DNA of 64,000 nucleotides, taken from the NCBI RefSeq assembly GCF_934643405.1, contig NZ_CAKUCL010000006.1, positions 4,091-68,090 on the forward strand. Direction: 5' to 3'. Each line of letters begins with the position of its first letter. Positions within the stretch are counted from its first letter, which is position 1. The stretch comes from an uncultured Actinoplanes sp. Lineage in GTDB: Bacteria; Actinomycetota; Actinomycetes; Mycobacteriales; Micromonosporaceae. Shown here piece after piece: positions 1-7,994 of this stretch. The notes beneath the pieces were generated by a model. That model was not told the DNA's origin and ran no database searches. It was given only the letters and a program-made list of their open reading frames with translations. Both the position numbers and the translations under genes were made by a program.

Positions 1-42
1 CCGGACCACCGGGTGGTCGTCCACCAGCAGGATCCGGATCAT
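1..42 (-). CDS. NarL/LuxR-family response regulator, N-terminal fragment
   Basis: The first 14 codons of a gene that runs off the left edge are visible on the minus strand. They read MIRILLVDDHPVVR, the standard beta-1 strand and acidic pocket (two aspartates) of a NarL-type receiver domain. Its ATG overlaps the TGA of the upstream histidine kinase by 4 bp, so the two are translationally coupled and almost certainly a cognate two-component pair. The phosphoacceptor aspartate and the HTH output domain lie outside the window, so the NarL assignment rests on this start and the partner kinase type. Confidence 0.85.
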   Translation of the reverse strand, partial: MIRILLVDDHPVVR

Positions 43-1169
43 GCCGGCACCTCCAGTTCGATCGTCGTGCCCATGTCGGCGTGGGACCGTACGGTCAGGA
101 CGCCGTTGACCTGCTCCGCCCGTGCCCGCATGCCGCTGAGCCCGTAGCCGTCGGACGAACCGGCCGGGAAACCGCAGCCGTCGTCGCGGACGACCAGGCG
201 GACGTTCGCCGGGGTGTAGGCGATGAGCACCGCCGCCTCCCGCGCGCGGGCGTGCCGCCGCACGTTGGTCAGCGCCTCCTGCGCCGCGCGCAGCACCACG
301 ACCTCGACCGGCGTGGGGAGGTTCCGCTCGTCGCCGGACACGCGGAAGGTGGCGGGCGTGCCGGTCTCCTCGGTGAACCGGGCGGCCTGACGGCGTACGG
401 AGTCGGGAAGTGAGCCCGAGGCCAGCGCCGAGGGTGAGAGAGCCGCGACGAGTGCCCGGGCCTCCGCGAGGTTCTCCTTCGCGGTACGGACGGCGAGCGC
501 GAGCCGTTCGTCCCGCAGCTCGGGGTCGGCCGCCTGGAGCAGCGTGATGATGCTGGTGAAGCCCTGGGCGAGGGTGTCATGGATCTCGCCGGCGAGGCGG
601 GCCCGCTCGGCCGCCGCCGACAGCCGCGCCACCTGGGCGCGGCTCGACTCCAGCTCGTCGATGAGTTGCGCGCGTTCCTCGCTCTGGGTGAGCACCCGCA
701 TGATCCAGAACCCGAGCCAGATGCCGGCGGACGCCGAGATCACCGCGATGACCAGTTGCACGCGGACCGCCGCGAGGCCGTCGGGGGCGGCCGCCACCAC
801 CGGAACCAGGTTGATCACGACGACCATCACCATGGCGGTGCGCAATCGCACCATCTGGAAGCACAGCGGCGTGAGGGCGAACAGCAGCCAGGTGCTGAAC
901 GGGTCGGCCAGCACGGCGACGGCGAACAGGACGACCTGGCCGGTCAGCACGATCAGCGACGCGGTGCCGTCGAGGTTGCGCGCGATCAGGCGGCGGCCGG
1001 CGGCGAGGTGCAGGAGGACCATGATCCCGATCGCGCCGGCGGCCAGACCACGTCGCCAGGGCGCCGGCTCGGTGGCCAGAAGCGTCGCGGCCGCCAGCGC
1101 GACCGCGACCACCCCGAAATACGCGTCCCACCACCAGTTCGGCCCGCTCAGCGATCGCGGTCGGACCAT
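39..1169 (-). CDS. NarL-type two-component sensor histidine kinase
   Basis: This membrane sensor kinase of about 376 residues belongs to the HisKA_3/HATPase family. The N-terminal half has five or six hydrophobic segments. A dimerisation helix follows with the phospho-acceptor motif RARLAGEIHDTLAQGF, and the C-terminal ATPase has the VVRDDGCGF N/G1 motif and a GYGLSGMRARAE G2 box. The open frame extends upstream of 1169, but that part is arginine-rich and overlaps the permease, so I chose the ATG at 1169, which overlaps the permease gene by 22 bp. It sits last before the response regulator in an apparent ATPase-permease-kinase-regulator operon. The kinase probably controls the adjacent exporter; the ligand is unknown. 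Confidence 0.9.
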   Translation of the reverse strand: MVRPRSLSGPNWWWDAYFGVVAVALAAATLLATEPAPWRRGLAAGAIGIMVLLHLAAGRRLIARNLDGTASLIVLTGQVVLFAVAVLADPFSTWLLFALTPLCFQMVRLRTAMVMVVVINLVPVVAAAPDGLAAVRVQLVIAVISASAGIWLGFWIMRVLTQSEERAQLIDELESSRAQVARLSAAAERARLAGEIHDTLAQGFTSIITLLQAADPELRDERLALAVRTAKENLAEARALVAALSPSALASGSLPDSVRRQAARFTEETGTPATFRVSGDERNLPTPVEVVVLRAAQEALTNVRRHARAREAAVLIAYTPANVRLVVRDDGCGFPAGSSDGYGLSGMRARAEQVNGVLTVRSHADMGTTIELEVPA

Positions 1170-1957
1170 CGGAACGTCACCAGGCACAGCACCAATCCGA
1201 TCACAGACCAGGCGCCGAGCACCAAGGCCGTACGTCCGAGCTCCCATTGGCCGGCCACCTCGAAGCCTCTCATCGAGTCGGGCAGGAACACGTACCGGAA
1301 GCCCTGCGCCATCCACTTCACCGGGAAGACCGACGCCACCGTGGTCAGCCACGCGGGCAGCTGGTTCGGCGGGTAGATGAACACGCCCGAGATGAACTGC
1401 AGCGCCACCACCGGCACGTTCAGGATCGCGCCGGCCGTGCGGGCGTGCCGCACCAGCGCGCTCACCGCGATGCCGAGCAGCGAACACGCCGCCACCGACA
1501 GCACGAACAGCCAGAGGAACGTCAGCCAACGACCCGCGCCCGGCAGCGACATGCCGAAGACGACCACACCCACGCCCACCAGGACGACGACCTCGGCCAC
1601 GCTCAGCATCAGGACCAGGATCAACTTCCCGGTCACGTACGCCGTCGAAGTGATCGGTGTGCCGTGCAACCGTTTGAGCGTGCCGTCCTCCCGGTCCATC
1701 GCCAGACCCGAGCCCATCGTGACGAAGGCCGTGGAGAGGATCCCGTACGCGATCATGCTGGCTGAGAAGACGTGGCTGGCGCTCACCCCCGGCTGGTTGT
1801 AGTCGTCCTTGAAGATCGTGCCGAAGAGCAGCAACAGCATGGCCGGGAACGCGAACGTGAACACCACGGCCGTGCGGTCACGCAGGAACTGCAGCATCTC
1901 GACCCGGCCGCGGCTCATCCCGCTCGCGAGGGTGCTGGGCAGAACGGCGGCGCTCAT
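1148..1957 (-). CDS. ABC-2 type transporter permease (DrrB-like)
   Basis: This integral membrane subunit of about 269 residues has six predicted transmembrane helices. Its layout is that of ABC-2 permeases: a first helix near residue 30, the conserved sequence DREDGTLKRLHGTPI after the second helix, and a re-entrant region FISGVFIYPPNQLPAW before the last helix. Its ATG overlaps the stop of the ATPase gene by 4 bp, so the two subunits are made together. Known family members export drugs, antibiotics or lipids; the substrate here cannot be told from sequence. The downstream two-component kinase gene overlaps its 3-prime end. Confidence 0.9.
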   Translation of the reverse strand: MSAAVLPSTLASGMSRGRVEMLQFLRDRTAVVFTFAFPAMLLLLFGTIFKDDYNQPGVSASHVFSASMIAYGILSTAFVTMGSGLAMDREDGTLKRLHGTPITSTAYVTGKLILVLMLSVAEVVVLVGVGVVVFGMSLPGAGRWLTFLWLFVLSVAACSLLGIAVSALVRHARTAGAILNVPVVALQFISGVFIYPPNQLPAWLTTVASVFPVKWMAQGFRYVFLPDSMRGFEVAGQWELGRTALVLGAWSVIGLVLCLVTFRWSDRDR

Positions 1958-2790
1958 CGGTTCGCCCCGATCAGGCCGAGGTAGGTGTCCTCGAGGGTGG
2001 GGCGGGTGACGGTCAGCGTCGACAGGTCGGCGTCCTCGGCGACCAGCTTGCGGATCAGCTCGGTGGGGTCGGCGACCCGTTCGGTACGGCGTAGCCCGTC
2101 CTGCCCCCAGCTCACCGTGGCCCCCGCTTGGCCGCGCCCGCCCAGCGTGGCCGGCGTCCCCTCGGCCAGGATGCGGCCCGCCGCGATCACCGCGAGCCGG
2201 TCGGCCAGGGCTTCGGCCTCGTCCAGGTAGTGCGTGGTCAGCAGGATCGTGGTGCCCTCGGCGGCCAGGGCCCGGATCAGGTCCCAGAAGAGCCGGCGCG
2301 CCTCCGGGTCGAACCCGGTGGTCGGCTCGTCGAGGAAGAGCAGCTCCGGCCGGCCGACGATGCCCAGCGCGACGTCGACCCCGCGGCGCTGGCCCCCGGA
2401 CAGCTGCCGGATGCGGCTGTGGCGCTTCCCGGTGAGCCCGACCAGCTCGATGACCTCGTCGGTGGGGCGCGGATCCGGATACAGCCCGCCGATGTGCCGG
2501 ACCATCTCGGCGACGGTGAGCTCGGCGGCGTCGTCCGTGTCCTGCAGGACGATGCCGATCCGGGCCCGCCAGGCGCGCCCGGCGGTACCCGGATCCGCAC
2601 CGAGCACACTGACGTCGCCCCCGTCGCGACGCCGGTGCCCTTCCAGGATCTCGGTGGTCGTGGTCTTGCCCGCACCGTTCGGCCCGAGCAGCGCGAAGAC
2701 CTCCCCGCGCGAGATCGACAGGTCGATGCCCCGGACAGCGTCATGTCCCCGATACGTCTTGCGGAGCCCCTTGACCTCGATCGCTGTCAT
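1954..2790 (-). CDS. ABC transporter ATP-binding protein (DrrA-like)
   Basis: This ATPase subunit of about 278 residues pairs with the ABC-2 permease. Visible motifs are Walker A LLGPNGAGKTTT (near residue 40), the Q-loop IVLQDTDDAAEL, the signature QLSGGQRRGVDVALG, Walker B LLFLDEPTTGFD and the switch histidine in LLTTHYLDEAE. The C-terminal tail has the VTRPTLEDTYLGLIG motif common in DrrA-type proteins. The open frame continues upstream, but MTAIEVKGLRKTY at 2790 is the natural domain start. It is the first gene of the exporter and two-component operon, divergent from the electron-transfer operon across about 230 bp. Confidence 0.92.
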   Translation of the reverse strand: MTAIEVKGLRKTYRGHDAVRGIDLSISRGEVFALLGPNGAGKTTTTEILEGHRRRDGGDVSVLGADPGTAGRAWRARIGIVLQDTDDAAELTVAEMVRHIGGLYPDPRPTDEVIELVGLTGKRHSRIRQLSGGQRRGVDVALGIVGRPELLFLDEPTTGFDPEARRLFWDLIRALAAEGTTILLTTHYLDEAEALADRLAVIAAGRILAEGTPATLGGRGQAGATVSWGQDGLRRTERVADPTELIRKLVAEDADLSTLTVTRPTLEDTYLGLIGANR

Positions 2791-3020
2791 GCGTCGATGG
2801 TGTCGCGAAAGCCCCGTCCCGCGGGACGACTGCACGGCCGTCATCCGCTGTCAACCGTTCGGTGGACAGACCCCCGCGACGGCCGCGCCGGTTCCGCGCC
2901 GCCGGGAACCTCGTCGCCTGCCGCGGTGTCGGGCTCACAGGGAGTGCGAAGGGTCCGCACAGGTCAGGGTTAGGCGGGTGTCGCACGATTCGTTGAGGGC
3001 TCAACGAAAGGAGGCGGCTG

Positions 3021-3275
3021 ATGGAGCGGGACATCGGGTTGCGGCGTACGGCGTTGCTCACCGGGGCGCTGGTGGCGGCCGGCGTGGCGGGGACGGTGGC
3101 GGCGGCGGTCGCGGCGCACGCGGCCGACTCGGCGGACGCCCCGGCGGTGCCGGCGCCCGCCGGTAGCGACAGCGGCGGCGACACGTCGGGTGGCGCGTCC
3201 GGCACCACGGATCAACTGCCCGGGCTGTCGAGCGCGGATGACGGTGGCGGGCAAGCGACGTCGGGAGGCTCGTGA
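3021..3275 (+). CDS. Small membrane-anchored acidic Gly/Ser/Asp-rich protein
   Basis: This protein of 84 residues has a twin-arginine-free N-terminus (RDIGLRRT). One hydrophobic Ala/Val/Gly helix follows (about residues 11-33), then an extracellular low-complexity tail rich in Gly, Ser, Asp and Thr. The start is well set by the strong Shine-Dalgarno sequence AAAGGAGG, centred about 10 bases upstream. It leads a five-gene operon; apbE follows after one base. The tail contains DTSGGAS (residues 54-60), which loosely resembles the flavin-attachment motif recognised by ApbE, but the FMN_bind domain itself is absent. No family recognised; likely a periplasmic or anchored partner of the electron-transfer proteins. 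Confidence 0.75.
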   Translation: MERDIGLRRTALLTGALVAAGVAGTVAAAVAAHAADSADAPAVPAPAGSDSGGDTSGGASGTTDQLPGLSSADDGGGQATSGGS

Positions 3276-3276
3276 G

Positions 3277-4176
3277 ATGCCGCTCGTCGAGACGCTGCCG
3301 ATCACCGCGGACACAGCACAGTGGACGGTCTGGGGCACGACGGCCCGGATCGTGGTCACCGATCCGGGCCGGCTGGCCGAGGCGGTGGCGCTGGTGCGCG
3401 GCGAGCTGGCCGCGGTGGACGCGGCGTGCAGCCGTTTCCGCGCCGATTCGGAGCTCAGGAAAGCCGGCCGCGCGCGGGGCCGCCCGGTCCGGGTCAGCCC
3501 GCTGCTGGCCACACTGGTGGAGGTGGCGTTGAAGGCCGCGGCGGAGACCGGCGGCGATGTCGACCCCACGGTGGGCGCCATCATGTGCGACCTGGGATAC
3601 GACCGGGATTACCGGGAGATCGCGGGCGCGGGATCCGATGTTCGCCTCTACCCTGCGCCCGACTGGCGAGCCGTCACGCTCGACGGGCGGCTGTTGACCG
3701 TCCCCGGCGGTGTCCTGCTCGACCTCGGCGCGACGGCCAAAGCCCTGACCGCGGACCGCGCGGCCGGCCGCATCGCCGACCGGCTGGGCATCGGCGCCCT
3801 CGTGGCGCTGGGCGGCGACATAGCCACCGCCGGCCCCGGCCCGGCCGGCGGCTGGCGCGTCCGGGTCCAGGACCGGCCGGGCGACCCCCACTGCACCGTC
3901 GCGCTCCCGGCCGGCGCGGCGCTGGCGACCTCCAGCACCGCCTCCCGCACCTGGGGCGCGAACCTGCACCACATCGTCGACCCCCGCACCGGCAACCCGG
4001 CCCGAGCCGTCTGGCGCACCGTCTCGGTGGCCGCCTGCAGCTGCGTCCGGGCCAACACCCTCAGCACCGCCGCCATAGTTCGCGGCCACCGGGCCGTGGA
4101 TCTGCTCCGCAACACCCCGAGCCGCCTGGTCACCCCGGCCCTCGACGTCCTGCGGCTGGGCGGGTGGCCGGCATGA
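3277..4176 (+). CDS. apbE: FAD:protein FMN transferase
   Basis: This ApbE-family protein of about 299 residues catalyses covalent, Mg-dependent transfer of FMN from FAD onto threonine or serine of extracytoplasmic proteins. Supporting motifs are the early AAVDAACSRFRADSEL region, ETGGDVDPTVG, LLDLGATAKALTADRA, the metal/FAD motif VALGGDIATAGP near residue 180, and HHIVDPRTGNPA near the end. The open frame extends upstream into the preceding gene; I chose the ATG at 3277 because it begins one base after the small protein's stop and fits the family length. No obvious lipoprotein signal is present, which is unusual for ApbE and leaves its cellular side open. Confidence 0.92.
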   Translation: MPLVETLPITADTAQWTVWGTTARIVVTDPGRLAEAVALVRGELAAVDAACSRFRADSELRKAGRARGRPVRVSPLLATLVEVALKAAAETGGDVDPTVGAIMCDLGYDRDYREIAGAGSDVRLYPAPDWRAVTLDGRLLTVPGGVLLDLGATAKALTADRAAGRIADRLGIGALVALGGDIATAGPGPAGGWRVRVQDRPGDPHCTVALPAGAALATSSTASRTWGANLHHIVDPRTGNPARAVWRTVSVAACSCVRANTLSTAAIVRGHRAVDLLRNTPSRLVTPALDVLRLGGWPA

Positions 4177-4745
4177 CCGACGCCCTCTGGTACTTCGGCC
4201 GCGGCAGCGGGCTCGTCTCCCTGGTCCTGCTCACCGCCGTGGTCATCCTCGGCATCGCCGCGCGATCGGGCCGCACGCCGTTCGGGCTTCCCCGCTTCGC
4301 GGTCAACCTGCTGCACCGCAACGCGGCGCTGACCGCGGTCGTCTTCCTGGCCGGGCACGTGCTCAGCCTGCTCTTCGACCCCTACGCCCAGCTGCGCGTC
4401 TTCGACCTGGTGCTGCCGTTCGCCGGCAACTACCGCCCGTTCTGGCAGGGCCTGGGCACGCTGGCCGTCGACCTGGTCGCCGCGATCGTGATCACCAGCC
4501 TGCTGCGGCACCGGATCGGCGCGCGGGCCTGGCGGCTCGTCCACCGGCTCGCCTATCTCTGCTGGCCGGTCGCGCTGCTGCACGGCCTCGGCACCGGCAC
4601 CGACACCGGCACCTGGTGGCTCCGGACCGTCACCCTGCTCTGCGCCGTCACCGTGTGCGCCGCCGTCGCCTGGCGCCTCGCTCCGGGCTTCACCCGCAAC
4701 CGGCGACGGCACGTGGCGCCCCGACTGCTCGAGGAGGTCCGATGA
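4173..4745 (+). CDS. Ferric-reductase-like / cytochrome b-type transmembrane protein
   Basis: This integral membrane protein of about 190 residues has five to six predicted helices. It matches the ferric reductase-like transmembrane (YedZ/FRD) architecture. Candidate haem ligands are His48 (LLHRN), His62 (AGHVLSLLFDPYA), His124 (LVHRLAYL) and His137 (LLHGLGTGTD), placed on helices as expected for a bis-His di-haem b protein. Its ATG overlaps the apbE stop by 4 bp, and its stop overlaps the next ATG. Inferred role: carries electrons across the membrane from the NuoF-like flavoprotein and ferredoxin, or to an external flavin acceptor. Confidence 0.85.
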   Translation: MTDALWYFGRGSGLVSLVLLTAVVILGIAARSGRTPFGLPRFAVNLLHRNAALTAVVFLAGHVLSLLFDPYAQLRVFDLVLPFAGNYRPFWQGLGTLAVDLVAAIVITSLLRHRIGARAWRLVHRLAYLCWPVALLHGLGTGTDTGTWWLRTVTLLCAVTVCAAVAWRLAPGFTRNRRRHVAPRLLEEVR

Positions 4746-5896
4746 CCGGCGTCACGGGGACCGGCACGCGGCACCGCCTGCTGGACGGCGCCGACCGGGA
4801 GATGCCCGATCTCGGCCGGGACCAGATCATCGGCCTGGCCCGCGATGCCGGCCTCACCGGCCGCGGCGGCGCCGGCTTCCCGATGTGGCGCAAACTGGCG
4901 GCCGTCGTGGTGAGCGGCCGCCCGGCCGTCGTCATCGCCAACGGCGCCGAGGGTGAGCCGGCCAGCGCCAAGGACCGCACCCTCATGGCGCGCCAGCCCC
5001 ACCTCGTCCTCGACGGGCTCCAGCTGGTTGCCCGCGCCTGCGGTGCGAGCGTCTCCCACGTGTACGGGACAAGGCCCGCGCTCGCCTCGATGGCCGAAGC
5101 GCTGACGCTCCGCCACGACGCGATCCCGGTCCGCCTCGCGCCCGCCCCCGACGCGTTCGTGGCGGGGGAGGAGTCGGCCGCGGCGTCCGCCGTGGCGGGC
5201 CGGGGTGCGATCCCCCGGGACAAGCTGGTCCGGGTCACCGCCACCGGAACGCTGGTGCAGAACGTCGAGACGCTGGCCCACCTGGCGATGATCGCCCGCC
5301 ACGGCGCCGACTGGTTCCGCCGGCGCGGCACCAGCGACGAGCCGGGAACGTTTTTGGCGACCATCGGCGGCTCGGTGGCCGCGCCCGGCGTCGTCGAGGC
5401 CGGCTACGGCGTGCCCCTGGGTGACCTGATCGCCGCCGCCGGCGGCCCGGCGTCGCCGCTGTCCGCGGTGCTGATCGGCGGCTACCACGGCGGCTGGGTG
5501 CCCGCCGACCCGTCGCTTCCGGTCAGCCGTGCGGGTCTCGCGCCGTTCGGGGCCACGCCCGGCGCCGGCGTCGTGGTCGCGTTGCCCGCGCACGTCTGCG
5601 GTCTGCGCGAGACGGCCCGGATCGCGAACTACCTGGCGGGCGAGGTGACCGGCCAATGTGGACCATGCCGCAACGGCCTGCCGCGACTGGCCGGGACGCT
5701 CACCGACCTGGCAGATCACCGGATCCGGCCCGGACTGACCGCCGAGGTGGAACGGCTGGCCGCGCTGGTGACCGGTCGCGGCGCCTGCCGGCATCCGGAC
5801 GGCACCGCGCGGCTGATCGCGAGCGCGATGCGCACGTTCGCGGCCGACGTGACCGCCCACCTGAGCGGCCGATGCCTCACGGAGGTGGCGCGATGA
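4742..5896 (+). CDS. NuoF-like FMN/Fe-S oxidoreductase
   Basis: This protein of about 384 residues is related to the 51-kDa NADH dehydrogenase subunit and to RnfC. It has the FMN/NAD motif GLTGRGGAGFPMWRKL (about residues 38-53) and VIANGAEGEPASAKDR, an SLBB-type segment (FLATIGGSVAAPGVVEAGYG), and a C-terminal iron-sulfur region. In that region the usual CxxCxxC-x(n)-C is reduced to Cys306, Cys309 and Cys349 (QCGPCRNG and GACRHPDG), so one classical ligand is missing. The start at 4742 overlaps the membrane protein gene by 4 bp. Inferred role: NAD(P)H-linked or ferredoxin-linked electron entry point of this operon. Confidence 0.88.
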   Translation: MTGVTGTGTRHRLLDGADREMPDLGRDQIIGLARDAGLTGRGGAGFPMWRKLAAVVVSGRPAVVIANGAEGEPASAKDRTLMARQPHLVLDGLQLVARACGASVSHVYGTRPALASMAEALTLRHDAIPVRLAPAPDAFVAGEESAAASAVAGRGAIPRDKLVRVTATGTLVQNVETLAHLAMIARHGADWFRRRGTSDEPGTFLATIGGSVAAPGVVEAGYGVPLGDLIAAAGGPASPLSAVLIGGYHGGWVPADPSLPVSRAGLAPFGATPGAGVVVALPAHVCGLRETARIANYLAGEVTGQCGPCRNGLPRLAGTLTDLADHRIRPGLTAEVERLAALVTGRGACRHPDGTARLIASAMRTFAADVTAHLSGRCLTEVAR

Positions 5897-6129
5897 CCGC
5901 CCGGCGGCTGCACGTCGACTGGACCGCGTGCGACGGCCGGGGACTTTGCGCCGAGCTGCTGCCCGAGTTGCTCACCGCGGACGAGTGGGGCTTCCCGGTG
6001 TCGCGCGCCGACGGCGTACCGGAGGAACTGGAATCCGCCGCACGTCGCGCCGTGGACCGTTGCCCCGCGCTCGCCCTGCGCCTGGTGCCGCGGGGTTCCC
6101 CGGCGCCGGGGAACCCCGCGGCCCGGTGA
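5893..6129 (+). CDS. Small ferredoxin, probably [3Fe-4S]
   Basis: This ferredoxin of 78 residues has Cys13, Cys19 and Cys57 in CDGRGLC and RCP. The second cysteine of the classical CxxCxxC is replaced, the pattern seen in actinobacterial [3Fe-4S] ferredoxins. It is the last gene of the operon and overlaps the NuoF-like gene by 4 bp. Its last dozen codons (RGSPAPGNPAAR) are encoded by a perfect 36-bp DNA palindrome at 6087-6122, so the tail may exist only because a transcription terminator lies inside the gene. Confidence 0.88.
   Translation: MTARRLHVDWTACDGRGLCAELLPELLTADEWGFPVSRADGVPEELESAARRAVDRCPALALRLVPRGSPAPGNPAAR
6087..6122. terminator. Perfect 36-bp palindrome at the end of the ferredoxin gene
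   Basis: Bases 6087-6104 are the exact reverse complement of 6105-6122 (GCCGCGGGGTTCCCCGGC and its complement). The palindrome sits within the last codons of the ferredoxin gene and directly precedes the convergent phoA stop at 6131. No U-tract follows. The most likely role is a bidirectional intrinsic-type terminator shared by the two convergent genes; a protein-binding site or mobile palindrome is an alternative. Confidence 0.6.
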
Positions 6130-6130
6130 G

Positions 6131-7489
6131 TCAGCGCAGGCCCAACGCCCGCTTCATGGTGAAGAACAGGTCCGTCTGGTTGGTCACGCCGAGCACGTTG
6201 GCCGCCTGCGGGCCACCCGCCGCGATCCGCACCTCGGTGCCGGTGTGCTGCTGCGAACCGGTGATGTCCGAGGTGGCGAACGAGATGATCATGTTGGCGT
6301 TGTCCGCGGTGACCAGCGTGGCGGTGTAGCCCAGCGTGGTCCCCTCGACGATCTGGCTGGTGTGGCCGTGGTCGGCGGTGACGACGACCAGCGTGTCCGG
6401 GTGCGAGCGCTGGTAGTCGAGCACCTTCTTGATCGCCGCGTCGAAGGCGACGGTCTCACCGATCTGGCCGCACGGGTTGGCCGCGTGGTCCTGCTTGTCG
6501 ATCGAGGCGCCCTCGATCTGCAGGAAGAAGCCCTTCTTGCTGGTACGGGTCTGCTCGTCCAGCACGTCGAGAGCCTTGGTGGCCATGTCCGCCAGGTGCG
6601 GCTGGCTCGCCGAGCGGGCGGTGTTGACCGCGCACCTGGCCGGGGCCGTCCCGGTGCGGGCCGGGGCCGGGCCCACCCACTCCAGATCCATGTTGTTCTT
6701 GGCGAAGGCGCCCAGGATCGGCTGGTTCGGCTTGGCCGCGGCCAGCCCGGCCGCGTCGGTGACGATCTGGTAGCCGGCGACCTGCGCCTGCTGCGTCACG
6801 GTCAGGCCTTTGTACTTGCCGGCCTTCACGGTCTGGTCGAAGAACTGCTTGCCGCCGCCCAGCAGGACGTCCGGCCTGGTCTGCACGAGCTGCTCGGCGA
6901 TCGAGCCGGCGCCGCCGTTGACCTTGTCGTTGACCGCGCAGGTGGCCATCGCGTCCGGGCCCTTGCAGTCGCGGCTGATCACGTGCGAGCCGAGCACGGC
7001 CGGGGTGGCGTCCTGCAGCTCCGCGGTGGTCACGTCGCCGGTCCGGTAACCGGCGGCCTGAGCCAGCTCGAGGATTGTCGGCACGGGCTTCTCGTCCGGC
7101 AGCACCGAGATCGCGCCGTTGTAGGTCTTGTGCCCGGTCGCCCAGCCGGTGCCGGACGCCGCCGAGTCGGTCACGTACTCCGGCTTCGACGGGTCGGCCT
7201 TCTGCACGGCGTAGGTCGTGTACGCGCCGGTCAGCGGAAGCGTGTCCATGGCCAGCCGCCCGTTCGCGCCGACCTGGTAGTTGCGGGCGATGGTGATCTC
7301 GCTGTCGCCCATGCCGTCACCGATGAGCAGGATGACGTTGCGGGCCTTGCCACCCTTGATCGCCTGCTTGGCGGCCTGGGTACGGTCCTGGTGCGCGTCG
7401 GCGGCCAGGGCGACCGAGGGCACCGCGACCGCGGCGGCCGCGGCGATCGCCAGGGCGAGGCGCCCACGCCGGGAACGCAGAGCATTCAT
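6131..7489 (-). CDS. phoA: Secreted alkaline phosphatase, PhoA type
   Basis: This phosphomonoesterase of about 452 residues has a clear Sec-type signal peptide (MNALRSRRGRLALAIAAAAA... ending VALA-AD). Catalytic features are visible: the first metal-binding motif LLIGDGMGDSEI, the nucleophile serine in VTDSAASGTGWATGHKTYNG, and VVTADHGHTSQIV near the C-terminus, which holds metal-binding Asp and His. The open frame runs 15 codons further upstream, but the ATG at 7489 gives the correct signal peptide. It acts outside the membrane to release phosphate. I could not identify convincing GTTCACC-type PHO boxes upstream. Confidence 0.95.
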   Translation of the reverse strand: MNALRSRRGRLALAIAAAAAVAVPSVALAADAHQDRTQAAKQAIKGGKARNVILLIGDGMGDSEITIARNYQVGANGRLAMDTLPLTGAYTTYAVQKADPSKPEYVTDSAASGTGWATGHKTYNGAISVLPDEKPVPTILELAQAAGYRTGDVTTAELQDATPAVLGSHVISRDCKGPDAMATCAVNDKVNGGAGSIAEQLVQTRPDVLLGGGKQFFDQTVKAGKYKGLTVTQQAQVAGYQIVTDAAGLAAAKPNQPILGAFAKNNMDLEWVGPAPARTGTAPARCAVNTARSASQPHLADMATKALDVLDEQTRTSKKGFFLQIEGASIDKQDHAANPCGQIGETVAFDAAIKKVLDYQRSHPDTLVVVTADHGHTSQIVEGTTLGYTATLVTADNANMIISFATSDITGSQQHTGTEVRIAAGGPQAANVLGVTNQTDLFFTMKRALGLR

Positions 7490-7889
7490 GAAGGCGTACT
7501 CCAATGTCCGAGGACGGGTCGTCAAGCACGCCATTAGCCCGAGAACAACAAACGATGGACACCGTTTGACGCATCGGCGAACTCTGCGACCCGATGTCCG
7601 TTTCGGCGGGCCGGAAGACTCCCTCCGGCCGGCGCCGGTGGCTAGCAGAAGCCGACGGGCGGCGGCGCAGAATCCGCGATCCCGATTCCTCAGGCTTTTG
7701 ATCGCCTAGCTTCGAGAGGTTGCGCTCGGCATGCCTCCGGGGCCCTGGGGCCCGATTTACGCCCAATAAAGCGTTCCGCCGATAAAGGACCTATAAGCCG
7801 GTTAGATTACGGATGGCGCAGCCTCCTGCCGGATTCTTTCCGGTGTCTGCGCCGGTCCGCCGGCCCAGCCGGCGCTCCCGAGCCGCCCC
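7490..7889. other. Intergenic region between phoA and the riboswitch
   Basis: About 400 bases separate the divergent phoA and Calx-beta genes. Both genes must be transcribed from here. AT-richer sequence around 7760-7812 (including TAGATT at 7803-7808) is the best candidate for the promoter that drives the riboswitch transcript. I see no open reading frame with recognisable features, and no clear PHO box. Confidence 0.5.
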
Positions 7890-7890
7890 C

Positions 7891-7980
7891 TGTAGGTGCG
7901 GTACCCGAACAGGCAAACCCGTCGCGAGATGGGGACGCAAAGCCAGGGGCCTCCCCGCCGGAGGTAGCCCAGCCGCCGAA
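7891..7980 (+). ncRNA. Class I cyclic di-GMP riboswitch (GEMM-I)
   Basis: The conserved core of the c-di-GMP-I aptamer is readable: AGGCAAACC at 7911-7919, then a P2 hairpin closed by a GNRA tetraloop GCGA (7924-7927), then GGGACGCAAAGCC at 7932-7944. A P3 arm follows, pairing CCTCC (7950-7954) with GGAGG (7960-7964), then the GTAGCCC receptor side. P1 can form between GCGG (7898-7901) and CCGC (7973-7976). The 3-prime end of P1 lies right against GAAGGAG (7978-7984), a Shine-Dalgarno sequence for the gene starting at 7995, and there is no terminator, so control is probably at translation initiation. An Rfam GEMM search would confirm it. Confidence 0.88.
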
Positions 7981-7994
7981 GGAGTTAGGAAGAC

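Noticed and set aside
7490..7600. PHO box upstream of phoA
   Set aside because: I looked for GTTCACC-like direct repeats at 11-bp spacing; the sequence has only a loose GTCAAACGGTG, which is not convincing.
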